Positions 1-11,500 of a stretch of 64,000 nucleotides of DNA are shown piece by piece. A program made the translations under genes and the position numbers. Position 1 is the stretch's first letter. Each line of letters begins with the position of its first letter. The notes beneath the pieces were generated by a model, which was not told the origin of the DNA, made no database searches, and saw nothing but the letters and a program-made list of their open reading frames with translations. This DNA is from Gordius sp. MW1 (Eukaryota; Nematomorpha; Gordioida; Gordea; Gordiidae), in contig OZ038527.1 of NCBI GenBank assembly GCA_964036665.1, forward strand, positions 11,687,835 to 11,751,834, written 5' to 3'.

Positions 1-29
1 CATGGAAACAACGTCTGAAAACGACAACT

Positions 30-42
30 TTCATCGGATGAA
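30..42. other. 13-bp palindrome TTCATC-G-GATGAA (one per monomer)
   Basis: Six-base arms flank a single central G near the start of each monomer. It is kept in most monomers. It is broken by the GGACGAA variant (monomers at 1033, 1377, 2066, 5848, 6192, 6881, 9627, 9971, 10660, 15814 and 17187), by TTTCTTCGG (37473, 37817, 41254, 41598, 48481) and by CATCGTATG (21315, 23379, 24067, 30261, 35758). A dyad protein-binding site is possible but untested. Confidence 0.55.
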
Positions 43-53
43 TACGGTTGAAT

Positions 54-96
54 AAAAAAATGTGAAAAATTTTGAGGTAAAAATATTGATTTTTTT
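54..96. other. Phased A/T tracts, possible intrinsically curved segment
   Basis: In monomer 1 there are tracts A7 at 54-60, A5T4 at 65-73, A5 at 79-83 and T7 at 90-96. Their centres are about 12 bp apart, and another A6 lies at 119-124. The same arrangement recurs in every monomer with small changes in tract length. Regularly spaced A tracts are known to bend DNA. The spacing here is somewhat longer than one helical turn, so the degree of curvature is uncertain. Confidence 0.5.
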
Positions 97-145
97 CGAT
101 TCTATGTGAAAGAGCTTGAAAAAATATATAAAATTAAGCCGATTT

Positions 146-170
146 GAGAATCCTATTATCCTCGATTGAC
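146..170. other. Near-invariant 25-bp block of the monomer
   Basis: This block, beginning GAGAATCCTATTATCC, is the most constant part of the repeat. Exceptions I found are few: CCTAATATCC at about 38315 and 42096, ATCTTCG at about 27667, a one-base loss at about 32486, GACAATCC at about 54127, and CGAATGAC or CGATTAAC forms at about 15290, 36608, 40389, 48299 and 48988. Low variation against a background of many diagnostic variants could reflect constraint, for example a bound protein, or simply recent homogenisation. Confidence 0.5.
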
Positions 171-230
171 TTCCGATAAGAGGTTTTAAGCTGCGAGAAC
201 TATCATTTTGACAAAAGACAACGTTTTATT

Positions 231-257
231 GTTGCGATTAGTTTGTTGTATCGCAAC
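231..257. other. 8-bp inverted repeat GTTGCGAT-N11-ATCGCAAC (one per monomer)
   Basis: Perfect 8-bp arms at 231-238 and 250-257 are separated by an 11-base T/G-rich loop. The motif is intact in a large share of monomers. Two common lesions each destroy one arm: right arm ATCAAAC (for example at 1285, 1974 and 19848) or left arm GTTGCTAT (for example in the monomers at 20625, 20971, 21315 and 44007). It could form a small hairpin or be a dyad-symmetric protein site; nothing in the sequence decides between these. Confidence 0.7.
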
Positions 258-813
258 GTGAGTGCTTAATTTTTGAAAACTGCTCTATGCGATCATGATT
301 TCAAAGTAATAGTTTTCTGATTCTGATAAATTTTTACTTTTTATCATGGAAACAACGTCTGAAAACGACAACTTTCATCGGATGAATACGGTTGAAAGAA
401 AAAAATGTGAAAAATTTAGAGGTAAAAATATTTATTTTTTTCGATTCTATGTGAAAGAGCTTAAAAAAATATATAAAAGTAAGTCGATTTGAGAATCCTA
501 TTATCCTCGATTGACTTCCGAAAAGAGGTTTTAAGCTGCGAGAACTATCATTTTGACAAAAGACAACGTTTTATTGTTGCGATTAGTTTGTTGTATCGCA
601 ACGTGAGTGCTTAATTTTTGAAAATTGCTCTATGCGATCATGATTTCAAAGTAATAGTTTTCTGATTCTGATAAATTTTTACTTTTTATCATGGAAACAA
701 CGTCTGAAAACGACAACTTTCATCGGATGAATACGGTTGAATAAAAAAATGTGAAAAATTTTGAAGTAAAAATATTCATTTTTTTCGATTCTATGTGAAA
801 GAGCTTGAAAAAA

Positions 814-823
814 TATATAAAAG
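814..823 (+). promoter_or_regulatory. TATA-box-like TATATAAAAG in each monomer
   Basis: The string TATATAAAAG, or TATATAAAAA in the AAAATAAGCCAATT subtype, lies about 125 bp into nearly every monomer; this copy is in the monomer at 690. It matches the TATA-box consensus and could in principle start satellite transcripts running rightward. In 30% GC DNA such a match has little weight alone, and no transcript evidence is visible. Confidence 0.25.
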
Positions 824-3800
824 TAAGCCGATTTGAGAATCCTATTATCCTCGATTGACTTCCGAAAAGAGGTTTTAAGTTGCGAGAACTATCATTTTGA
901 CAAAAGACAACGTTTTATTGTTGCGATTAGTTTGTTGTATCAAACGTGATTGCTTAATTTTTAAAAACTGCTCTATGCAATCATGATTTCAAAGTAATAG
1001 TTTTCTGATTCTGATAAATTTTAACTTTTTATCATGGAAACAACGTCTGAAAACGACAACTTTCATCGGACGAATACGGTTGAAAGAAAAAAATGTGAAA
1101 AATTTTGAGTTAAAAATACTTATTTTTTTCAATTCTATGTGAAAGAGCTTAAAAAAATATATAAAAGTAAGTCGATTTGAGAATCCTATTATCCTCGATT
1201 GACTTCCGAAAAGAGGTTTTAAGCTGCGAGAACTATCATTTTGACAAAAGACAACGTTTTATTGTTGCGATTAGTTTGTTGTATCAAACGTGAGTGCTTA
1301 ATTTTTGAAAACTGCTCTATGCAATCATGATTTAAAAGTAATAGTTTTCTGATTCTGATAAATTTTAACTTTTTATCATGGAAACAACGTCTGAAAACGA
1401 CAACTTTCATCGGACGAATACGGTTGAAAGAAAAAAATGTGAAAAATTTTGAGTTAAAAATATTTATTTTTTTCAATTCTATGTGAAAGAGCTTAAAAAA
1501 ATATATAAAAGTAAGTCGATTTGAGAATCCTATTATCCTCGATTGACTTCCGAAAAGAGGTTTTAAGCTGCGAGAACTATCATTTTGACAAAAGACAACG
1601 TTTTATTGTTGCGATTAGTTTGTTGTATCGCAACGTGAGTGCTTAATTTTTGAAAACTGCTCTATGCGATCATGATTTCAAAGTAATAGTTTTCTGATTC
1701 TGATAAATTTTTACTTTTTATCATGGAAACAACGTCTGAAAACGACAACTTTCATCGGATGAATACGGTTGAAAGAAAAAAATGTGAAAAATTTTGAGGT
1801 AAAAATATTTATTTTTTTCGATTCTATGTGAAAGAGCTTGAAAAATTATATAAAAATAAGACAATTTGAGAATCCTATTATCCTCGATTGACTTCCGAAA
1901 AGAGGTTTTAAGCTGCGAGAACTATCATTTTGACAAAAGACAACGTTTTATTGTTGCGATTAGTTTGTTGTATCAAACGTGAGTGCTTAATTTTTGAAAA
2001 CTGCTCTATGCAATCATGATTTAAAAGTAATAGTTTTCTGATTCTGATAAATTTTAACTTTTTATCATGGAAACAACGTCTGAAAACGACAACTTTCATC
2101 GGACGAATACGGTTGAAAGAAAAAAATGTGAAAAATTTTGAGTTAAAAATATTTATTTTTTTCAATTCTATGTGAAAGAGCTTAAAAAAATATATAAAAG
2201 TAAGTCGATTTGAGAATCCTATTATCCTCGATTGACTTCCGAAAAGAGGTTTTAAGCTGCGAGAACTATCATTTTGACAAAAGACAACGTTTTATTGTTG
2301 CGATTAGTTTGTTGTATCGCAACGTGAGTGCTTAATTTTTGAAAACTGCTCTATGCGATCATGATTTCAAAGTAATAGTTTTCTGATTCTGATAAATTTT
2401 TACTTTTTATCATGGAAACAACGTCTGAAAACGACAACTTTCATCGGATGAATACGGTTGAAAGAAAAAAATGTGAAAAATTTAGAGGTAAAAATATTTA
2501 TTTTTTTCGATTCTATGTGAAAGAGCTTGAAAAATTATATAAAAGTAAGCCGATTTGAGAATCCTATTATCCTCGATTGACTTCCGAAAAGAGGTTTTAA
2601 GCTGCAAGAACTATCATTTTGACAAAAGACAACGTTTTATTGTTGCGATTAGTTTGTTGTATCGCAACGTGAGTGCTTAATTTTTGAAAATTGCTCTATG
2701 CGATCATGATTTCAAAGTAATAGTTTTCTGATTCTGATAAATTTTTACTTTTTATCATGGAAACAACGTCTGAAAACGACAACTTTCATCGGATGAATAC
2801 GGTTGAATAAAAAAATGTGAAAAGTTTTGAAGTAAAAATATTCATTTTTTTCGATTCTATGTGAAAGAGCTTGAAAAAATATATAAAAGTAAGCCGATTT
2901 GAGAATCCTATTATCCTCGATTGACTTCCGAAAAGAGGTTTTAAGCTGCGAGAACTATCATTTTGACAAAAGACAACGTTTTATTGTTGCGATTAGTTTG
3001 TTGTATCAAACGTGATTGCTTAATTTTTAAAAACTGCTCTATGCAATCATGATTTCAAAGTAATAGTTTTCTGATTCTGATAAATTTTAACTTTTTATCA
3101 TGGAAACAACGTCTGAAAACGACAACTTTCATCGGATGAATACGTTTGAAAGAAAAAAATGTGAAAAATTTTGAGGTAAAAATATTTATTTTTTTCGATT
3201 CTATGTGAAAGAGCTTGAAAAAATATATAAAAGTAAGCCGATTTGAGAATCCTATTATCCTCGATTGACTTCCGAAAAGAGGTTTTAAGCTGCGAGAATT
3301 ATCATTTTCACAAAAGACAACGTTTTATTGTTGCGATTAGTTTGTTGTATCGCAACGTGAGTGCTTAATTTTTGAAAACTGCTCTATGCGATCATGATTT
3401 CAAAGTAATAGTTTTCTGATTCTGTAAATTTTTACTTTTTATCATGGAAACAACGTCTAAAAACGACAAATTTCATCGGATGAATACGGTAGAAAGAAAA
3501 AAATGTGAAAATTTTGAGGTAAAAATATTCATTTTTTTCGATTCTATGTGAAAGAGCTTGAAAAATATATAAAAGTAAGCCGATTTGAGAATCCTATTAT
3601 CCTCGATTGACTTCCGAAAAGAGGTTTTAAGCTGCGAGAACTATCATTTTGACAAAAGACAACGTTTTATTGTTGCGATTAGTTTGTTGTATCGCAACGT
3701 GAGTGCTTAATTTTTGAAAACTGCTCTATGCGATCATGATTTCAAAGTAATAGTTTTCTGATTCTGATAAATTTTTACTTTTTATCATGGAAACAACGTC

Positions 3801-5847
3801 TAAAAACGACAAATTTCATCGGATGAATACGGTTGAATAAAAAAATGTGAAAAATTTTGAGGTAAAAATATTCATTTTTTTCGATTCTATGTGAAAAAGC
3901 GTAAAAAAATATATAAAAATAAGCCAATTTGAGAATCCTATTATCCTCGATTGACTTCCGAAAAGAGGTTTTAAGTTGCGAGAACTATCATTTTGACAAA
4001 AGACAACGTTTTATTGTTGCGATTAGTTTGTTGTATCGCAACGTGAGTGCTTAATTTTTGAAAACTGCTCTATGCAATCATGATTTCAAAGTAATAGTTT
4101 TCTGATTCTGATAAATTTTTACTTTTTATCATAGAAACAACGTCTGAAAACGACAACTTTCATCGGATGAATACGGTTGAAAGAAAAAAATGTAAAAAAT
4201 TTTGAGGTAAAAATATTTATTTTTTTCGATTCTATGTGAAAGAGCTTGAAAAATTATATAAAAGTAGCCGATTTGAGAATCCTATTATCCTCGATTGACT
4301 TCCGAAAAGAGGTTTTAAGCTGCAAGAACTATCATTTTGACAAAAGACAACGTTTTATTGTTGCGATTAGTTTGTTGTATCGCAACGTGAGTGCTTAATT
4401 TTTGAAAACTGCTCTATGCGATCATGATTTCAAAGTAATAGTTTTCTGCTTCTGATAAATTTTTACTTTTTATCATGGAAACAACGTCTGAAAACGACAA
4501 ATTTCATCGGATGAATACGGTAGAAAGAAAAAAATGTGAAAATTTTGAGGTAAAAATATTCATTTTTTTCGATTCTATGTGAAAGAGCTTGAAAAATATA
4601 TAAAAGTAAGCCGATTTGAGAATCCTATTATCCTCGATTGACTTCCGAAAAGAGGTTTTAAGCTGCGAGAACTATCATTTTGACAAAAGACAACGTTTTA
4701 TTGTTGCGATTAGTTTGTTGTATCGCAACGTGAGTGCTTAATTTTTGAAAATTGCTCTATGCGATCATGATTTCAAAGTAATAGTTTTCTGATTCTGATA
4801 AATTTTTACTTTTTATCATGGAAACAACGTCTGAAAACGACAACTTTCATCGGATGAATACGGTTGAATAAAAAAATGTGAAAAATTTTGAAGTAAAAAT
4901 ATTCATTTTTTTCGATTCTATGTGAAAGAGCTTGAAAAAATATATAAAAGTAAGCCGATTTGAGAATCCTATTATCCTCGATTGACTTCCGAAAAGAGGT
5001 TTTAAGCTGCGAGAATTATCATTTTGACAAAAGACAACGTTTTATTGTTGCGATTAGTTTGTTGTATCGCAACGTGAGTGCTTAATTTTTGAAAACTGCT
5101 CTATGCGATCATGATTTCAAAGTAATAGTTTTCTGATTCTGATAAATTTTTACTTTTTATCATGGAAACAACGTCTAAAAACGACAAATTTCATCGGATG
5201 AATACGGTAGAAAGAAAAAAATGTGAAAATTTTGAGGTAAAAATATTCATTTTTTTCGATTCTATGTGAAAGAGCTTGAAAAATATATAAAAGTAAGCCG
5301 ATTTGAGAATCCTATTATCCTCGATTGACTTCCGAAAAGAGGTTTTAAGCTGCGAGAACTATCATTTTGACAAAAGACAACGTTTTATTGTTGCGATTAG
5401 TTTGTTGTATCGCAACGTGAGTGCTTAATTTTTGAAAACTGCTCTATGCGATCATGATTTCAAAGTAATAGTTTTCTGATTCTGATAAATTTTTACTTTT
5501 TATCATGGAAACAACGTCTAAAAACGACAAATTTCATCGGATGAATACGGTTGAATAAAAAAATGTGAAAAATTTTGAGGTAAAAATATTCATTTTTTTC
5601 GATTCTATGTGAAAAAGCGTAAAAAAATATATAAAAATAAGCCAATTTGAGAATCCTATTATCCTCGATTGACTTCCGAAAAGAGGTTTTAAGTTGCGAG
5701 AACTATCATTTTGACAAAAGACAACGTTTTATTGTTGCGATTAGTTTGTTGTATCGCAACGTGAGTGCTTAATTTTTGAAAACTGCTCTATGCAATCATG
5801 ATTTCAAAGTAATAGTTTTCTGATTCTGATAAATTTTAACTTTTTAT

Positions 5848-7910
5848 CATGGAAACAACGTCTGAAAACGACAACTTTCATCGGACGAATACGGTTGAAA
5901 GAAAAAAATGTGAAAAATTTTGAGTTAAAAATATTTATTTTTTTCAATTCTATGTGAAAGAGCTTAAAAAAATATATAAAAGTAAGTCGATTTGAGAATC
6001 CTATTATCCTCGATTGACTTCCGAAAAGAGGTTTTAAGCTGCGAGAACTATCATTTTGACAAAAGACAACGTTTTATTGTTGCGATTAGTTTGTTGTATC
6101 AAACGTGAGTGCTTAATTTTTGAAAACTGCTCTATGCAATCATGATTTAAAAGTAATAGTTTTCTGATTCTGATAAATTTTAACTTTTTATCATGGAAAC
6201 AACGTCTGAAAACGACAACTTTCATCGGACGAATACGGTTGAAAGAAAAAAATGTGAAAAATTTTGAGTTAAAAATATTTATTTTTTTCAATTCTATGTG
6301 AAAGAGCTTAAAAAAATATATAAAAGTAAGTCGATTTGAGAATCCTATTATCCTCGATTGACTTCCGAAAAGAGGTTTTAAGCTGCGAGAACTATCATTT
6401 TGACAAAAGACAACGTTTTATTGTTGCGATTAGTTTGTTGTATCGCAACGTGAGTGCTTAATTTTTGAAAACTGCTCTATGCGATCATGATTTCAAAGTA
6501 ATAGTTTTCTGATTCTGATAAATTTTTACTTTTTATCATGGAAACAACGTCTGAAAACGACAACTTTCATCGGATGAATACGGTTGAAAGAAAAAAATGT
6601 GAAAAATTTTGAGGTAAAAATATTTATTTTTTTCGATTCTATGTGAAAGAGCTTGAAAAATTATATAAAAATAAGACAATTTGAGAATCCTATTATCCTC
6701 GATTGACTTCCGAAAAGAGGTTTTAAGCTGCGAGAACTATCATTTTGACAAAAGACAACGTTTTATTGTTGCGATTAGTTTGTTGTATCAAACGTGAGTG
6801 CTTAATTTTTGAAAACTGCTCTATGCAATCATGATTTAAAAGTAATAGTTTTCTGATTCTGATAAATTTTAACTTTTTATCATGGAAACAACGTCTGAAA
6901 ACGACAACTTTCATCGGACGAATACGGTTGAAAGAAAAAAATGTGAAAAATTTTGAGTTAAAAATATTTATTTTTTTCAATTCTATGTGAAAGAGCTTAA
7001 AAAAATATATAAAAGTAAGTCGATTTGAGAATCCTATTATCCTCGATTGACTTCCGAAAAGAGGTTTTAAGCTGCGAGAACTATCATTTTGACAAAAGAC
7101 AACGTTTTATTGTTGCGATTAGTTTGTTGTATCGCAACGTGAGTGCTTAATTTTTGAAAACTGCTCTATGCGATCATGATTTCAAAGTAATAGTTTTCTG
7201 CTTCTGATAAATTTTTACTTTTTATCATGGAAACAACGTCTGAAAACGACAAATTTCATCGGATGAATACGGTAGAAAGAAAAAAATGTGAAAATTTTGA
7301 GGTAAAAATATTCATTTTTTTCGATTCTATGTGAAAGAGCTTGAAAAATATATAAAAGTAAGCCGATTTGAGAATCCTATTATCCTCGATTGACTTCCGA
7401 AAAGAGGTTTTAAGCTGCGAGAACTATCATTTTGACAAAAGACAACTTTTTATTGTTGCGATTAGTTTGTTGTATCGCAACGTGAGTGCTTAATTTTTGA
7501 AAATTGCTCTATGCGATCATGATTTCAAAGTAATAGTTTTCTGATTCTGATAAATTTTTACTTTTTATCATGGAAACAACGTCTGAAAACGACAACTTTC
7601 ATCGGATGAATACGGTTGAATAAAAAAATGTGAAAAATTTTGAGGTAAAAATATTCATTTTTTTTCGATTCTATGTGATAGAGCTTGAAAAAATATATAA
7701 AAGTAAGCCGATTTGAGAATCCTATTATCCTCGATTGACTTCCGAAAAGAGGTTTTAAGCTGCGAGTATCATTTTGACAAAAGACAACGTTTTATTGTTG
7801 CGATTAGTTTGTTGTATCGCAACGTGAATGCTTAATTTCTGAAAACTGCTCTATGCAATCATGATTTCAAAGTAATAGTTTTCTGATTCTGATAAATTTT
7901 TACTTTTTAT
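5848..7910. repeat. Six-monomer segment present only in copy 1 of the large duplication
   Basis: Monomer starts: 5848, 6192, 6537, 6881, 7226, 7569. This 2063-bp segment has no counterpart in the copy at 8595-15125, whose monomers pass directly from 14098 to 14442. It is a mosaic of sequence found elsewhere in the array. The first four monomers match 1033-2410 at an offset of 4815 bp. The end of the fourth and the fifth match the end of the monomer at 4130 and the monomer at 4474, sharing the rare TGCTTCTG. The sixth resembles 7911. Confidence 0.9.
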
Positions 7911-8594
7911 CATGGAAACAACGTCTGAAAACGACAACTTTCATCGGATGAATACGGTTAAAAGAAAAAAATGTGAAAAATTTTGAGGTAAAAATATTTA
8001 TTTTTTTTCGATTCTATGTGATAGAGCTTGAAAAAATATATAAAAGTAAGCCGATTTGAGAATCCTATTATCCTCGATTGACTTCCGAAAAGAGGTTTTA
8101 AGCTGCGAGTATCATTTTGACAAAAGACAACGTTTTATTGTTGCGATTAGTTTGTTGTATCGCAACGTGAGTGCTTAATTTTTGAAAATTGCTCTATGCG
8201 ATCATGATTTCAAAGTAATAGTTTTCTGATTCTGATAAATTTTTACTTTTTAGCATGGAAACTACGTATGAAAACGACAACTTTCATCGGATGAATACGG
8301 TTGAATAAAAAAATGTGAAAAATTTTGAGGTAAAAATATTCATTTTTTTCGATTCTATGTGAAAGAGCGTAAAAAAATATATAAAAATAAGACAATTTGA
8401 GAATCCTATTATCCTCGATTGACTTCCGAAAAGAGGTTTTAAGCTGCGAGAACTATCATTTTGACAAAAGACAACGTTTTATTGTTGCGATTAGTTTGTT
8501 GTATCAAACGTGAGTGATTAATTTTTGAAAACTGCTCTATGCAATCATGATTTAAAAGTAATAGTTTTCTGATTCTGATAAATTTTCATTTTAT
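7911..8594. repeat. Large duplication, copy 1 right part (monomers 24-25)
   Basis: Monomers at 7911 (343 bp) and 8254 (341 bp) match 14442 and 14785. Shared rare variants are GTGATAGAG, the shortened GCGAGTATCAT, TAGCATGGAAACTACGTATG and the contracted AATTTTCATTTTATC end. Differences are GGTTAAAAG versus GGTTGAAAG and GAGTGATTAA versus GAGTGCTTAA. They define the right edge of the duplicated block. Confidence 0.9.
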
Positions 8595-11500
8595 CATGGA
8601 AACAACGTCTGAAAACGACAACTTTCATCGGATGAATACGGTTGAATAAAAAAATGTGAAAAATTTTGAGGTAAAAATATTGATTTTTTTCGATTCTATG
8701 TGAAAGAGCTTGAAAAAATATATAAAATTAAGCCGATTTGAGAATCCTATTATCCTCGATTGACTTCCGATAAGAGGTTTTAAGCTGCGAGAACTATCAT
8801 TTTGACAAAAGACAACGTTTTATTGTTGCGATTAGTTTGTTGTATCGCAACGTGAGTGCTTAATTTTTGAAAACTGCTCTATGCGATCATGATTTCAAAG
8901 TAATAGTTTTCTGATTCTGATAAATTTTTACTTTTTATCATGGAAACAACGTCTGAAAACGACAACTTTCATCGGATGAATACGGTTGAAAGAAAAAAAT
9001 GTGAAAAATTTAGAGGTAAAAATATTTATTTTTTTCGATTCTATGTGAAAGAGCTTAAAAAAATATATAAAAGTAAGTCGATTTGAGAATCCTATTATCC
9101 TCGATTGACTTCCGAAAAGAGGTTTTAAGCTGCGAGAACTATCATTTTGACAAAAGACAACGTTTTATTGTTGCGATTAGTTTGTTGTATCGCAACGTGA
9201 GTGCTTAATTTTTGAAAATTGCTCTATGCGATCATGATTTCAAAGTAATAGTTTTCTGATTCTGATAAATTTTTACTTTTTATCATGGAAACAACGTCTG
9301 AAAACGACAACTTTCATCGGATGAATACGGTTGAATAAAAAAATGTGAAAAATTTTGAAGTAAAAATATTCATTTTTTTCGATTCTATGTGAAAGAGCTT
9401 GAAAAAATATATAAAAGTAAGCCGATTTGAGAATCCTATTATCCTCGATTGACTTCCGAAAAGAGGTTTTAAGTTGCGAGAACTATCATTTTGACAAAAG
9501 ACAACGTTTTATTGTTGCGATTAGTTTGTTGTATCAAACGTGATTGCTTAATTTTTAAAAACTGCTCTATGCAATCATGATTTCAAAGTAATAGTTTTCT
9601 GATTCTGATAAATTTTAACTTTTTATCATGGAAACAACGTCTGAAAACGACAACTTTCATCGGACGAATACGGTTGAAAGAAAAAAATGTGAAAAATTTT
9701 GAGTTAAAAATATTTATTTTTTTCAATTCTATGTGAAAGAGCTTAAAAAAATATATAAAAGTAAGTCGATTTGAGAATCCTATTATCCTCGATTGACTTC
9801 CGAAAAGAGGTTTTAAGCTGCGAGAACTATCATTTTGACAAAAGACAACGTTTTATTGTTGCGATTAGTTTGTTGTATCAAACGTGAGTGCTTAATTTTT
9901 GAAAACTGCTCTATGCAATCATGATTTAAAAGTAATAGTTTTCTGATTCTGATAAATTTTAACTTTTTATCATGGAAACAACGTCTGAAAACGACAACTT
10001 TCATCGGACGAATACGGTTGAAAGAAAAAAATGTGAAAAATTTTGAGTTAAAAATATTTATTTTTTTCAATTCTATGTGAAAGAGCTTAAAAAAATATAT
10101 AAAAGTAAGTCGATTTGAGAATCCTATTATCCTCGATTGACTTCCGAAAAGAGGTTTTAAGCTGCGAGAACTATCATTTTGACAAAAGACAACGTTTTAT
10201 TGTTGCGATTAGTTTGTTGTATCGCAACGTGAGTGCTTAATTTTTGAAAACTGCTCTATGCGATCATGATTTCAAAGTAATAGTTTTCTGATTCTGATAA
10301 ATTTTTACTTTTTATCATGGAAACAACGTCTGAAAACGACAACTTTCATCGGATGAATACGGTTGAAAGAAAAAAATGTGAAAAATTTTGAGGTAAAAAT
10401 ATTTATTTTTTTCGATTCTATGTGAAAGAGCTTGAAAAATTATATAAAAATAAGACAATTTGAGAATCCTATTATCCTCGATTGACTTCCGAAAAGAGGT
10501 TTTAAGCTGCGAGAACTATCATTTTGACAAAAGACAACGTTTTATTGTTGCGATTAGTTTGTTGTATCAAACGTGAGTGCTTAATTTTTGAAAACTGCTC
10601 TATGCAATCATGATTTAAAAGTAATAGTTTTCTGATTCTGATAAATTTTAACTTTTTATCATGGAAACAACGTCTGAAAACGACAACTTTCATCGGACGA
10701 ATACGGTTGAAAGAAAAAAATGTGAAAAATTTTGAGTTAAAAATATTTATTTTTTTCAATTCTATGTGAAAGAGCTTAAAAAAATATATAAAAGTAAGTC
10801 GATTTGAGAATCCTATTATCCTCGATTGACTTCCGAAAAGAGGTTTTAAGCTGCGAGAACTATCATTTTGACAAAAGACAACGTTTTATTGTTGCGATTA
10901 GTTTGTTGTATCGCAACGTGAGTGCTTAATTTTTGAAAACTGCTCTATGCGATCATGATTTCAAAGTAATAGTTTTCTGATTCTGATAAATTTTTACTTT
11001 TTATCATGGAAACAACGTCTGAAAACGACAACTTTCATCGGATGAATACGGTTGAAAGAAAAAAATGTGAAAAATTTAGAGGTAAAAATATTTATTTTTT
11101 TCGATTCTATGTGAAAGAGCTTGAAAAATTATATAAAAGTAAGCCGATTTGAGAATCCTATTATCCTCGATTGACTTCCGAAAAGAGGTTTTAAGCTGCA
11201 AGAACTATCATTTTGACAAAAGACAACGTTTTATTGTTGCGATTAGTTTGTTGTATCGCAACGTGAGTGCTTAATTTTTGAAAATTGCTCTATGCGATCA
11301 TGATTTCAAAGTAATAGTTTTCTGATTCTGATAAATTTTTACTTTTTATCATGGAAACAACGTCTGAAAACGACAACTTTCATCGGATGAATACGGTTGA
11401 ATAAAAAAATGTGAAAAGTTTTGAAGTAAAAATATTCATTTTTTTCGATTCTATGTGAAAGAGCTTGAAAAAATATATAAAAGTAAGCCGATTTGAGAAT

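Larger units (their letters stand above)
1..344. repeat. Reference monomer (monomer 1) with internal landmarks
   Basis: This is a representative unit, 344 bp, with 44 C, 60 G and 14 CpG. Landmarks: palindrome TTCATCGGATGAA at 30-42; variable A-rich segment at 46-60; four A/T tracts between 54 and 96; TATA-like run at 125-134; near-invariant block at 146-170; second near-invariant block at 201-223; inverted repeat at 231-257; T-rich 3' end at 326-344. The hexamer CAACGT occurs three times, at 9, 219 and 254. Private variants are TATTGATTT near 84, AAAATTAAGCC near 130 and TTCCGATAAG near 171. They recur together only in the monomer at 8595, which marks the large duplication. There are stop codons in all frames, and the length is not a multiple of three. 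Confidence 0.95.
1..5847. repeat. Large duplication, copy 1 left part (monomers 1-17)
   Basis: Monomer starts: 1, 345, 690, 1033, 1377, 1722, 2066, 2411, 2756, 3099, 3443, 3786, 4130, 4474, 4817, 5161, 5504. Each monomer matches the one exactly 8594 bp downstream, including rare private variants (TATTGATTT in the first, a one-base loss TTCTGTAAAT near 3421, ATAGAAAC at 4130, TGCTTCTG near 4449). I found only two substitutions before the last few bases: C at 1119 versus T at 9713, and C at 5175 versus T at 13769. The pair at 3443/3786 is also repeated at 5161/5504. Confidence 0.93.

Noticed and set aside
49-56. AATAAA polyadenylation signal in TTGAATAAA monomers and in the TTCTAATAAAT variant
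   Set aside because: Expected by chance in A-rich DNA, with no associated transcript or gene.
169-178. Heat-shock-element-like TTCCGAA
   Set aside because: The spacing between TTC and GAA is one base, not the two required by the nTTCnnGAAn arrangement, and there is no third unit.
1-344. CENP-B box
   Set aside because: I looked for TTCG followed at the right distance by A and CGGG. TTCGATTCTATGTG lacks both the A and the CGGG core.
1219-1476. 85-codon minus-strand reading frame, identical at 1908-2165, 6034-6291, 6723-6980, 9813-10070 and 10502-10759
   Set aside because: It is the complement of the satellite monomer, open only in the variant group with GGACGAA and GAGTT that happens to lose stops. 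The six copies are explained by the block duplications. It has low-complexity composition, no recognisable domain and no codon structure.
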